A stretch of DNA of 38,245 nucleotides from Serpens sp035306625 (GTDB lineage: Bacteria; Pseudomonadota; Gammaproteobacteria; Pseudomonadales; Pseudomonadaceae), in assembly GCA_035306625.1 (NCBI GenBank), contig DATGNS010000259.1:1-38245 (forward strand), in the 5' to 3' direction. The position numbers and the translations under genes are program-made. The number at the start of each line of letters is the position of its first letter. Position 1 is the first letter of the stretch. This document shows positions 6,609 to 14,793 of the stretch, one piece after another. A model generated the notes under the pieces. It was not told where the DNA came from. It worked only from the letters and a program-made list of their open reading frames with translations, and made no database searches.

Positions 6609-8792
6609 ATGCCTTTTCCCCGCCTTCGTCATGCCCTGCACCGCCTGTGGGGCAGGGATACCCTCGTCAACAGCCTGCGCGTGTTCATCGCCCTGGCCGG
6701 CGCCATGCTGGTCGGCCTGTGGGAACAGCGCCTGGACCTGGTGATTCCGCTGTTCCTGGGGGTTATCGCCAGCGCCCTGGCGGAAACCGATGACAACTGG
6801 CTGGGGCGCCTGCAGGCCCTGCTGGTCACCCTGGCCTGCTTCGCGGTGGCGGCCTTCTCGGTGCAGCAGCTGTTCCCCTACCCCTGGCTGTTCGTCATCG
6901 GCCTGGGCCTGGTCACCTTCGCCCTGACCATGCTCGGTGCGGCCGGCGCGCGCTACGCCACCCTGGGCTGGTCGACCCTGATCCTGGCCATCTACACCAT
7001 GATCGGCGTGGAACAGCGCGGCGGCGTGCCCGGCAGCTTCTGGCACGAACCCCTGCTGTTGCTGGCCGGCGCCGCCTGGTACGGCGCGCTTTCGGTGCTG
7101 TGGGCGGCACTGTTCGTGAACCAGCCGGTGCAGCAGAGCCTGGCGCGGCTGTTCGAGGAGCTGGGGCTGTACCTGAAGATCAAGAGCAGCCTGCTGGAGC
7201 CGGTGCGCCAGCTGGACGTGGAGGAGCGTCGCCTGGAACTGGCGCGGCAGAACGGCCGCGTGGTCAGCACCCTGAACCAGGCCAAGGAAATCCTCCTGCA
7301 CCGCTTCGCCAACGGCCGGCCCACGGCGCGCCTGAACCGCTACCTGCAGCTGTACTTCATCGCCCAGGACATCCACGAGCGCGCCAGTTCGTCCCACTAC
7401 CCGTACAACGAGCTGGCCGAGGCCTTCTTCCACAGCGACGTGATGTTCCGCTGCCAGCGCCTGCTCAACCAGCAGGGCAACGCCTGCCGCACCCTGGGCC
7501 GCGCCATCCGCCTGCGCGAACCCTTCGATCACAGCGAGAGCCGCGCGGCCCTGGACGACCTGCAGACCTCCCTGGCCCATCTCTACGAGCAGAACCGCCC
7601 GGAATGGCGCGGACTGCTGCGCTCGCTGCGTGCCCTGGCCAGCAACCTGGAAACCCTGGACCGCAAGCTGTCCGGCGCCAGCAACCCGGACGCCCTGGCC
7701 GACCAGCAGGACCAGAGCCTGCTGGATCGCTCGCCGCGCACCCTGCGCGAGGCGCTGCAGCGCATCCGCCTGCAGCTGACGCCCACCTCGCTGGTGTTCC
7801 GCCACGCGCTGCGCCTGTCCATCGCCCTGTGCGCCGGCTACGGCATCCTGCACTGGATCGATCCGACCCAGGGCTACTGGATCCTGCTCACCACCCTGTT
7901 CGTCTGCCAGCCGAACTATGGCGCCACGCGCACCCGGCTGGTGCAGCGCATCCTCGGCACCCTGATCGGCCTGGTGGCCGGCTGGGCGCTGATCGGCCTG
8001 TTTCCCCAGGCCATCCTGCAGGCCGGCCTGGCGGTGGTGGCCGGCGTGCTGTTCTTTGCCACCCGGACGACCCGCTACACCCTGGCCACGGCGGCCATCA
8101 CCCTGCTGGTGCTGCTGAGCTTCAACCAGATCGGCGACGGCTACGGACTGATCTGGCCGCGCCTGTTCGACACCCTGCTGGGCAGCCTGATCGCCATCGC
8201 CGCGGTGTTCCTGATCCTGCCGGACTGGCAGGGCCGACGCCTGGACCAGCTGCTGGCCAGCACCCTCAATGCCCACGCCCAGTACCTGCGCGAGATCCTC
8301 GCCCAGTACGCCAGCGGCAAGCACGACGACCTGGCCTACCGGGTGGCGCGGCGCAACGCCCACAACGCCGACGCCACGCTGTCCACCACCCTGTCCAACA
8401 TGCTCATGGAGCCGGGCCCCTTCCGCAAGGACGCCGAGCCGGGCTTCCGTTTCCTGGTGGTGACCCACACGCTGCTCGGCTACCTGTCCGCGCTGGGCGC
8501 GCACCGCGCGCCGCTGGGCGACGACGCGGAAGCGGCCGCGCTGACCGAAGCCGGAACCCGGATTGTCGCCACCATGGAAGAAATCGCTGCGGGACTGGCG
8601 GGGCGCTCACCCCTGGCCGTGCACAGCGAGGCCGACGAGGCGCTGGCGCGCATGCTGGAACAGACGGACATCGCGGATGATGCCCGACGCCTGGTCAGCA
8701 CTCAGCTGGCGCTGATCTGCCGGCAGCTGGCGCGGCTACGCACATTGGGCGGCCACCTGACCCGCAGGGAGCAGATGACCGCCGCGCACTGA
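6609..8792 (+). CDS. yccS: YccS/FUSC-family inner-membrane protein
   Basis: This is a roughly 727-residue membrane protein of the YccS/YhfK (FUSC, aromatic-acid-exporter-like) family. It has two blocks of membrane segments: an N-terminal block (about 18-160) and a second block (about 395-530, RHALRLSIALCAGYG onward). These are separated by a long hydrophilic helical region, and a soluble C-terminal domain follows. The second block carries the family signature TRTRLVQRILGTLIGLVAGW. The ATG at 6609 is chosen because GTGGAAG gives a Shine-Dalgarno before it; a GTG at 6597 would be the alternative. The family is often annotated as a transporter, but its substrate is not established. It may be co-transcribed with the thioesterase. 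Confidence 0.85.
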   Translation: MPFPRLRHALHRLWGRDTLVNSLRVFIALAGAMLVGLWEQRLDLVIPLFLGVIASALAETDDNWLGRLQALLVTLACFAVAAFSVQQLFPYPWLFVIGLGLVTFALTMLGAAGARYATLGWSTLILAIYTMIGVEQRGGVPGSFWHEPLLLLAGAAWYGALSVLWAALFVNQPVQQSLARLFEELGLYLKIKSSLLEPVRQLDVEERRLELARQNGRVVSTLNQAKEILLHRFANGRPTARLNRYLQLYFIAQDIHERASSSHYPYNELAEAFFHSDVMFRCQRLLNQQGNACRTLGRAIRLREPFDHSESRAALDDLQTSLAHLYEQNRPEWRGLLRSLRALASNLETLDRKLSGASNPDALADQQDQSLLDRSPRTLREALQRIRLQLTPTSLVFRHALRLSIALCAGYGILHWIDPTQGYWILLTTLFVCQPNYGATRTRLVQRILGTLIGLVAGWALIGLFPQAILQAGLAVVAGVLFFATRTTRYTLATAAITLLVLLSFNQIGDGYGLIWPRLFDTLLGSLIAIAAVFLILPDWQGRRLDQLLASTLNAHAQYLREILAQYASGKHDDLAYRVARRNAHNADATLSTTLSNMLMEPGPFRKDAEPGFRFLVVTHTLLGYLSALGAHRAPLGDDAEAAALTEAGTRIVATMEEIAAGLAGRSPLAVHSEADEALARMLEQTDIADDARRLVSTQLALICRQLARLRTLGGHLTRREQMTAAH

Positions 8793-8804
8793 CTGCCGCT
8801 GCCG

Positions 8805-9029
8805 TCAGTCCTGGGCCGGGTTGGTGTTCATGTCGCTTTCCTCCGGCACGCCGCTGGGGGTGGTGGGCGGCGGAGTGGGCGTGGTCGGCGGGACGGGCTC
8901 GGCCGGTGCCGGGGTCATGGGCTCGGTCTGCGGGGGCGGCGCGGTGTCGATCCGCTCGTCCTCGTCGGGGCCGCAGCCCACCAGCAGGACACCAAGCACA
9001 GCCGGCAGGATGAAATGCGCAAGACGCAT
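8805..9029 (-). CDS. Small proline-rich lipoprotein
   Basis: This is a 74-residue predicted lipoprotein. The N-terminus MRLAHFILPAVLGVLLVGCG contains a lipobox (LVGC) with the modified cysteine at residue 19. The rest is a short, acidic, proline- and threonine-rich tail (repeated PxP, TPTPPPTTP) with no recognisable domain. A strong ribosome site, AAGGAGG, precedes the ATG. The gene ends 12 bp from the yccS stop, convergently. I do not recognise the family. The composition suggests a flexible tether in the periplasm or outer membrane rather than an enzyme. Confidence 0.75.
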   Translation of the reverse strand: MRLAHFILPAVLGVLLVGCGPDEDERIDTAPPPQTEPMTPAPAEPVPPTTPTPPPTTPSGVPEESDMNTNPAQD

Positions 9030-9206
9030 GGGGTTGCCTCCTTAACCAGGGGCCGGGCAAGGCCAGCCGGAATGTGAAGGGCACCGTGGACTACCGTGCC
9101 ACGTTGCTGTGACTGCAAATGTCCCGCAGAGTGCCGCGCAGGACCTGCCGATCCGCCGCGCGCCGACTATGCTTGCCGGCCGGTTTTCCGCCGCACGGAC
9201 GCGCCC

Positions 9207-10838
9207 ATGCTTCTGACCCGCCCGCTCGGCCTGGCCCTCGCCCTCTGCCCATTGCTCGCCCAGGCCTGTCCCGACTGGTCCGCCGAACGCGCCGCCGTCG
9301 AGCTACGCCAGCTGGCCGCACAGCTGGCGCGCTGGGACGACGCCTATCACCGCGAAGGCCGCTCGCTGATCGCCGACGAACTCTACGACCAGGCCCGCGC
9401 ACGCCTTGCCCACTGGCAGGGCTGCTTCCCCGGGCAGGCGGTCGCCACGCCCGCGCCGCTGGCGGGCCAGGCCGGCCCTCTGCCCCTGCCGGTGGCGCAG
9501 ACCGGCCTGAACAAGCTGGACGATGCGCAGCTGCAGGACTGGCTGGCGCGCCGCGAGGGGGTATGGATCCAGCCGAAGGTGGACGGCGTGGCGGTGACCC
9601 TGGTGTACCGCGCCGGTCGCCTGGTCCGGGCCCTCAGCCGGGGGGATGGTCGCCATGGGCAGGACTGGACCGCCCGGGCAAGCGCCCTGCCGGCGGTGCC
9701 GATGCAGCTGGCCGAGCCGCGGGATGCGGTGCTGCAGGGCGAGCTGTACTGGCGCCTGACGGCACATGTGCAGGCCGAACAGGGTGGCATGGGCGCCCGC
9801 GCCCGAGTGGCCGGCCTGCTGGCCCGGGCGACGCTGGAGGAAGGCGAGGCGGCCGGCATCGGCCTGTTCGTCTGGGACTGGCCGGACGGTCCCGCCGATC
9901 CGCGGCAGCGCCTGGCCACCCTGGCCCGCCTGGGCTTTGCCGACAGCACGGCCTTCACCCGGCCGGTGGCGGATTTCGCCGAGGCGCGCCGCTGGCGCGA
10001 ACGCTGGTTCCGCTCACCCCTGCCCTTTGCCACCGACGGTGTGGTGCTGCGCCAGGCCGATCGCCCCCATGGCCGACACTGGCAGCCGCGCCCGCCGAGC
10101 TGGGCGGTGGCCTGGAAGCACCCGCCGCGCCAGGCGCTGGCCGAGGTACGGCGCGTGGAGTTCCGCATCGGGCGCAGCGGACGCATCACGCCGCTGCTGC
10201 ACCTGCAGCCGGTGCACCTGGATGACCGGGTGGTGCGCCGCGTGTCGGCCGGTTCCCTGCCCCGCTGGCAGGCGCTGGATGCGCTGCCCGGCGATCAGGT
10301 GGCGGTCGCCCTGGCCGGCGGCAGCGTGCCGCGACTGGAGTCGGTGGTCTGGCGCTCGCCGCACCGCCAGCCGGTGATCGCCCCGGATGCCTCGGCTTAT
10401 CACGCCCTGAGCTGCTGGCAACCCACGCCGGGCTGCGAGGCGCAGTTCCTGGCACGTCTGGAATGGCTGTCCGGCCGGCAGGGCCTGAACCTGCCCGGCA
10501 TCGCCCGGGGCACCTGGCAGGCGCTGCTGGCGGAGGGGCAACTGGATGAGGGGTTGCTGGGCTGGCTGGAGGCGGACGGACCGCCGGCCTTGCGCGGTGC
10601 CGCCATCCTCGCCCGTCAGCGCCCCTTTGACCGGTGGCTGACGGCGCTCGGCGCACCACCCGGGGTACGGGGCGAGCACTGGCGGCAGCTGGCCACCCGT
10701 TCCCTGCCCGAATGGCTGGAGCAGCCGGGGATGGGGCCACAAAGGGCGCGCCAGGCCCACGCCTTCCTGGCACATCCGCCGGTGCGGGCGCTGGCGGCCC
10801 GCCTGGCAACGCTGGGCGTGGACGGCTTCGCCCCCTGA
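9207..10838 (+). CDS. ligB: NAD-dependent DNA ligase LigB
   Basis: LigB is the second, non-essential NAD+-dependent DNA ligase of gammaproteobacteria. The 543-residue product matches E. coli LigB throughout. The adenylated lysine is K124 in the motif WIQPKVDGVAVTLVYR, the same position as in E. coli. Further conserved segments are LSRGDGRHGQDW, LQGELYWR, GMGARARVAGL, FATDGVVLRQ and WAVAWKHPP. It lacks the LigA zinc finger and BRCT domain, as expected. The first 20 residues (MLLTRPLGLALALCPLLAQA) look like a Sec signal peptide, and the cysteines at 21 and 73 and in LSCWQPTPGC are shared with E. coli. The start at 9207 has no strong ribosome site, but the upstream in-frame ATG at 9096 adds sequence unlike the family. 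Confidence 0.93.
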   Translation: MLLTRPLGLALALCPLLAQACPDWSAERAAVELRQLAAQLARWDDAYHREGRSLIADELYDQARARLAHWQGCFPGQAVATPAPLAGQAGPLPLPVAQTGLNKLDDAQLQDWLARREGVWIQPKVDGVAVTLVYRAGRLVRALSRGDGRHGQDWTARASALPAVPMQLAEPRDAVLQGELYWRLTAHVQAEQGGMGARARVAGLLARATLEEGEAAGIGLFVWDWPDGPADPRQRLATLARLGFADSTAFTRPVADFAEARRWRERWFRSPLPFATDGVVLRQADRPHGRHWQPRPPSWAVAWKHPPRQALAEVRRVEFRIGRSGRITPLLHLQPVHLDDRVVRRVSAGSLPRWQALDALPGDQVAVALAGGSVPRLESVVWRSPHRQPVIAPDASAYHALSCWQPTPGCEAQFLARLEWLSGRQGLNLPGIARGTWQALLAEGQLDEGLLGWLEADGPPALRGAAILARQRPFDRWLTALGAPPGVRGEHWRQLATRSLPEWLEQPGMGPQRARQAHAFLAHPPVRALAARLATLGVDGFAP

Positions 10839-10846
10839 GGTGGCCT

Positions 10847-12187
10847 TCAGTCGCGCTTGACCACCTTGGCCAGCACCACCCGGGGGCCCTTCATCTTCTT
10901 GACGATGATGCGCAGGCCGGAGGTTTCCAGGGCCTCCTCCTCCTCGGGTACCCGGTTGAGGGTCTCGTAGATCAGCCCGGCCAGGGTGTCGGCCTCGATG
11001 TGGTCGAGGTCCACGCCCAGCAGGCGCTCGATCTTGAACAGCGGGGTGTCACCGCGCACCAGCAGCTTGCCGGGCTGGTAGGCCAGCACGCCGCGCTCGG
11101 CCTTGCGGTGCTCGTCCTGGATGTCGCCGACCAGGGCCTCCAGCACGTCCTCCATGGTCAGGTAGCCGATCACCTTGCCGTCGGCCTCCTCCACCAGGGC
11201 GAAGTGCACGCCGCCCTTGCGGAACTCCTCCAGCAGGGTGGTCAGCGGCATGTGGCGGGAAATACGCTCCACCGGGCGGATCACCTCGTCCAGATCCAGC
11301 TTCCCGGGCAGCTCGCCGAGGCGCGCCAGCTCCAGCAGCAGGTCCTTGATGTGCACCAGGCCGATGAACTCGCCGGCCTCCTCGTCGTACACCGGGTAGC
11401 GGCTGTACTTGTGCCGGCGCAGGATGCCGAACAGCTCCTCCATGTCGGTGCTGCGCTTGATGTACACCAGGTCCTCGCGGGAGTTGGCCCAGTCGGCCAC
11501 TTCCAGCTCGCCCATCTCCACCGCCGAGGCCAGCACGCGGATGTCCTGGTCGCTGGGATCGTGGACACGGCTGGAGTGCAGGATCAGCTTCAGCTCGTCG
11601 CGGCTGTAGTGATGCTCGTGGTGATCGCCCGGCTCGCCCTGGCCGGCGAAGCGCAGGATGGCGTTGGCGCTGGCATTGAGCAGGAAGATCGCCGGGTACA
11701 TGGCCCAGTAGAACAGGTACAGCGGGACGGCGGTCCACAGCGACAGCAGCTCGGGCTTGCGAATCGCCCAGGACTTGGGCGCCAGCTCGCCGACCACGAT
11801 GTGCAGGTAGGAAATGAAGAAGAAGGCCACCGCGAAGGCGGAACCATGGATCACCGCCTCGTTTTCCACGCCGAGGGCGGCGAACAGCGGCTCGATCAGG
11901 TGGGCAAAGGCCGGCTCGCCGACCCAGCCCAGGCCCAGCGAGGCCAGGGTGATGCCCAGCTGGCAGGCCGACAGATAGGCGTCGAGCTGATGGTGGACGG
12001 TGCGCAGGATCTTGCCGCGCCAGCCGTGCTGGCTGGCGATGGCCTCCACCTTGGTGGAGCGCAGCTTGACCATGGCGAACTCGGCCGCCACGAAGAAGCC
12101 ATTGAGCAGAACCAGGAAGAAGGCGAACAGGACGAGGCCGAAATCGGCGAAATAGGTATAGGCGAGAGAACTAGGGGAAGGGTCCAT
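10847..12187 (-). CDS. CNNM/CorC-HlyC type membrane protein with CBS pair
   Basis: This is a 446-residue inner-membrane protein of the hemolysin-C/CorC (UPF0053) family, often linked to magnesium or cobalt efflux and resistance. The DUF21 (CNNM) transmembrane domain spans about residues 10-190, with its signature FFVAAEFAMVKLR and SYLHIVVGELAPKS. A CBS pair spans about 215-340 (KYSRYPVYDEEAGEFIG and LVEEADGKVIGYLTMEDVLE), where a nucleotide would bind. A CorC_HlyC transporter-associated domain ends the protein. It is convergent with ligB (8 bp apart) and lies 67 bp downstream of phoR on the same strand. No good ribosome site is visible. The ion specificity is not known. Confidence 0.88.
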   Translation of the reverse strand: MDPSPSSLAYTYFADFGLVLFAFFLVLLNGFFVAAEFAMVKLRSTKVEAIASQHGWRGKILRTVHHQLDAYLSACQLGITLASLGLGWVGEPAFAHLIEPLFAALGVENEAVIHGSAFAVAFFFISYLHIVVGELAPKSWAIRKPELLSLWTAVPLYLFYWAMYPAIFLLNASANAILRFAGQGEPGDHHEHHYSRDELKLILHSSRVHDPSDQDIRVLASAVEMGELEVADWANSREDLVYIKRSTDMEELFGILRRHKYSRYPVYDEEAGEFIGLVHIKDLLLELARLGELPGKLDLDEVIRPVERISRHMPLTTLLEEFRKGGVHFALVEEADGKVIGYLTMEDVLEALVGDIQDEHRKAERGVLAYQPGKLLVRGDTPLFKIERLLGVDLDHIEADTLAGLIYETLNRVPEEEEALETSGLRIIVKKMKGPRVVLAKVVKRD

Positions 12188-12254
12188 GTCGAGCAGGGTT
12201 GGCCAATGATTGCCGCAAGATGGCCATTCGCCCGGCGTTTTTCAAGCCCGGCGG

Positions 12255-13577
12255 TCAATCGGGCGTGCTTTCCTGCGGCTGGCGCGCCAGCTGGGTCAGG
12301 GGAAAATGGCAGGTGAAGGTGCTGCCCCGCCCCGGCTGGCTGACGATGTCCAGGCGTCCGCGATGGCGCAGCAGCACATGCTTGACGATGGCCAGCCCCA
12401 GGCCGGTGCCGCCGGTGTCCGTGGCGCGGCTGGCGTCGACCCGGTAGAAGCGCTCGGTGAGACGCGGGATATGCCTGGCCTCGATGCCCGGGCCGGTGTC
12501 ACGCACCGCCAGGTGCGCGCCCTGCTCGTCGCGCCACCAGCGGATGTACACCTCGCCACCGTCGGGGGTGTACTTGACCGCGTTGAACACCAGGTTGGCG
12601 AAGGCGCTGCGCAGCTCGCCGTCGCAACCCTTGAGCCACAGGTCGGGGTCGGCCTCCAGGCTGATGCGGTGGCCGCGCGGGCCGGATAGCGCCAGGGCGT
12701 CGCGGTGGACGCTCTGCAGGAGGCGTTCGACCGCCACCGGCCGGTTGTCGGCCGGGTAGTCGGTAGCCTCCAGGCGCGCCAGCAGCAGCAGGTCGTCGAG
12801 CATGTGCGACATGCGCGCCGCCTGATCCCGCATCTGCTGCATGGGTCGCAGCCAGCGGGGCGCCAGGGCCTCGGGATGGTCGAGCAGGGTTTCCAGGTAG
12901 CCACTGATCACCGTCAGCGGCGTGCGCAACTCGTGGGAGACGTTGGCGACGAAATCCTTGCGCATCTGTTCCAGCTTCTGCATGCGCGTCACGTCGCGCA
13001 CCAGCATCAGGTGCTCCCGCTGGCCATACAGGGTGATGAAGATCTGCAGGTGGCGCTCGGCGTCCACCGGCGAGCGCAGATCCAGCGGCTCGCGGAAATC
13101 CTTGCGCTCGAAATACTCCTTGAAGCGCGGATGGCGCACCAGATTGGTCACCGGCTGGCCGTTGTCCTCGGGCGCCTTGAGACCCAACAGCCGGCTGCCG
13201 GCCGGATTCCACCATTCCAGATTGCCGTCGCGGTCGAGCATCACCACCGCATCCTGCAGGGCGGTGGTGGACTGCTGGGCGCGATCGATCACCGCCTGCA
13301 GGCGCTCGCGGGCCTCGCGGTTGCGGCGCTGCAGCAGGTGGATGCGGTCGTAGAGGGCTTCCCACAGCCCGCGCGCCTCCGGCACCTCGTCCCGGGGACC
13401 GGCGCCCTCCAGCCAGCGCTGCAGGCGCAGCAGGTCGTGCAGCAGCCAGGCCAGGTAGGCCGCCAGGCACAGCGCCAGGCTCCAGCCCCACTGGCCGCTG
13501 AACAGGCCCAGCAGCAGCGCCGCGCCCAGCAGGAGCAGGCCATGGCGCAGCAGGACGGCGGCGGGATGGGTGTTCAC
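12255..13577 (-). CDS. phoR: Phosphate regulon sensor histidine kinase PhoR
   Basis: PhoR is the inner-membrane kinase that phosphorylates PhoB when phosphate is scarce and the Pst system is idle. The start is a GTG at 13577, 2 bp after the phoB stop; no ATG is available in frame nearby. It gives 440 residues, close to other Pseudomonas PhoR proteins. Features in order: two membrane segments (about 8-28 and 30-50), a cytoplasmic linker, a PAS domain (about 95-195, DAVVMLDRDGNLEWWNPAG), a HisKA domain with phosphorylated H215 (FVANVSHELRTPL), and a HATPase domain with N, G1 and G2 boxes (NLVFNAVKYTPDGG, DTGPGIEARH, GGTGLGLAIVKH). It is co-transcribed with phoB. Confidence 0.95.
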   Translation of the reverse strand: MNTHPAAVLLRHGLLLLGAALLLGLFSGQWGWSLALCLAAYLAWLLHDLLRLQRWLEGAGPRDEVPEARGLWEALYDRIHLLQRRNREARERLQAVIDRAQQSTTALQDAVVMLDRDGNLEWWNPAGSRLLGLKAPEDNGQPVTNLVRHPRFKEYFERKDFREPLDLRSPVDAERHLQIFITLYGQREHLMLVRDVTRMQKLEQMRKDFVANVSHELRTPLTVISGYLETLLDHPEALAPRWLRPMQQMRDQAARMSHMLDDLLLLARLEATDYPADNRPVAVERLLQSVHRDALALSGPRGHRISLEADPDLWLKGCDGELRSAFANLVFNAVKYTPDGGEVYIRWWRDEQGAHLAVRDTGPGIEARHIPRLTERFYRVDASRATDTGGTGLGLAIVKHVLLRHRGRLDIVSQPGRGSTFTCHFPLTQLARQPQESTPD

Positions 13578-13579
13578 AT

Positions 13580-14269
13580 TCAGACTCGTGTGGAGAAGCG
13601 ATAGCCGGTGCCGCGCACCGTCTGCACCAGCGACTCGCAGTTCGGTCCCAGGGCCTTGCGCAACCGGCGGATATGCACATCCACGGTACGCTCCTCCACA
13701 TAGACATTGCCACCCCACACCTGGTCGAGCAGCTGGCCGCGGGTATAGGCGCGCTCCTGGTGGGTCATGAAGAACTTCAGCAGGCGGTACTCGGTGGGGC
13801 CCATTTCCGCCGGCTGGCCATCGATGGTCACCCGCTGGCTCACCGGGTCCAGGCACAGGCCGCCCACTTCGATGGGCGTCTCGCCGTCGTCGGCACCGAC
13901 GCGGCGCAGCACCGCCCTCAGGCGCGCCACCAGCTCGCGGGGCGAGAAGGGCTTGGTGATGTAGTCATCCGCGCCCACCTCCAGGCCCTGGACCTTGTTG
14001 TCCTCCTCGCCCTTGGCGGTGAGCATGATGATGGGGATGTCCGCGGTCAGCTCGTCGCGCTTCAGGCGCCGCGCCAGCTCGATGCCGGAAGTGCCGGGCA
14101 GCATCCAGTCGAGCAGCAGCAGATCGGGCCGGTGGTCGACGATCAGGCTGTGGGCCTGCTGGCTGTCGCCCGCCTCCAGGCACCGATAGCCGGCCATTTC
14201 CAGCGCCACCACGATCATCTCGCGGATCGGCGCCTCGTCGTCGACGATGAGGATGGTCTTGCCTGCCAT
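13580..14269 (-). CDS. phoB: Phosphate regulon response regulator PhoB
   Basis: PhoB activates the Pho regulon, including the pst genes in this window, by binding Pho boxes. The product is 229 residues, the standard length. The receiver domain has acidic residues D10/D11, the phosphorylated D54 (LLLLDWMLPG) and the conserved lysine in TKPFSP. The C-terminal winged helix DNA-binding domain includes MGPTEYRLLKFFM and the recognition helix region EERTVDVHIRRLRKAL. The start at 14269 is supported by an AGGGA ribosome site; the in-frame ATG at 14314 is discarded because it lies next to the Pho box. phoB is first in the phoB-phoR operon. Confidence 0.97.
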   Translation of the reverse strand: MAGKTILIVDDEAPIREMIVVALEMAGYRCLEAGDSQQAHSLIVDHRPDLLLLDWMLPGTSGIELARRLKRDELTADIPIIMLTAKGEEDNKVQGLEVGADDYITKPFSPRELVARLRAVLRRVGADDGETPIEVGGLCLDPVSQRVTIDGQPAEMGPTEYRLLKFFMTHQERAYTRGQLLDQVWGGNVYVEERTVDVHIRRLRKALGPNCESLVQTVRGTGYRFSTRV

Positions 14270-14300
14270 GGTTTCCCTATGCGATTGGACGTTGCCCGGC

Positions 14301-14334
14301 ATTAGATAACGCAATTGTTGCAGCGATGTGACAG
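14301..14334 (-). promoter_or_regulatory. Pho box and -10 of phoB (autoregulation)
   Basis: On the minus strand CTGTCAC and CTGCAAC lie 11 bp apart (14317-14334). Ten bases downstream is TCTAAT (14301-14306), a 5/6 match to a -10. This is the same layout as the Pho promoters of pstS and pstC, and indicates phoB-phoR is induced by its own product. Confidence 0.75.
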
Positions 14335-14421
14335 GCGCGCGGCCGAACCGTGTGTCGGATCCCCGTGCAGGCGGCGGATTTCGGCACTCGAACCAGGAGA
14401 AACCGCGAACGGAGACACGCC

Positions 14422-14790
14422 ATGCAAAGGTTCATCTCCCTGCTCGGCGCCGGCCTGCTGGCGCTGCTGCCCACCCTCGGCGCTGCCCAGGAGGAGCCGG
14501 CCCGGGTGCAGGACGGCCGCCTGGTGGATGCCGAGGGCCTGACCCTCTACACCTACGGCAAGGACAAGGAAGGCGAGTCCAACTGCCACGAGGAATGCGC
14601 CAACATCTGGCCGCCGCTGATCGCCGCGGAGGACGCCCGGCCCTCCGGCAAGTGGAGCCTGGTCAAGCGCCGCGACGGCACGCTGCAATGGGCCTATGAC
14701 GGCAAGCCGCTGTACACCTACGCCAAGGACAAACAGCCCGGCGACACCACCGGGGACGGCGTCGGTCCCTGGAAGATGGCCAAGCCCTGA
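14422..14790 (+). CDS. Secreted-repeat (COG4315) periplasmic protein
   Basis: This is a 122-residue exported protein. It has a signal peptide (MQRFISLLGAGLLALLPTLGAA, cleaved near AAQ) and two copies of the short secreted repeat (PF03640-type): LVDAEGLTLYTYGKDKEGES and LQWAYDGKPLYTYAKDKQPGD. Between them is CHEECANIWPPL with two cysteines. The family is predicted to be a periplasmic or extracellular lipoprotein-like domain whose function is unknown. Its start is chosen by an upstream GGAG ribosome site. It is divergent from phoB across about 150 bp that contains the phoB Pho box, so phosphate control is possible but not shown. It ends only 3 bp from the ubiA stop, convergently. Confidence 0.82.
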   Translation: MQRFISLLGAGLLALLPTLGAAQEEPARVQDGRLVDAEGLTLYTYGKDKEGESNCHEECANIWPPLIAAEDARPSGKWSLVKRRDGTLQWAYDGKPLYTYAKDKQPGDTTGDGVGPWKMAKP

Positions 14791-14793
14791 TGA

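Noticed and set aside
6540..8504. 654-codon open frame antisense to the YccS-type gene
   Set aside because: Gln/Gly-rich shadow with no motif; the plus-strand protein is clear.
10634..12316. 560-codon open frame over ligB end and the CBS protein
   Set aside because: Shadow frame with no domain; the real genes use other frames.
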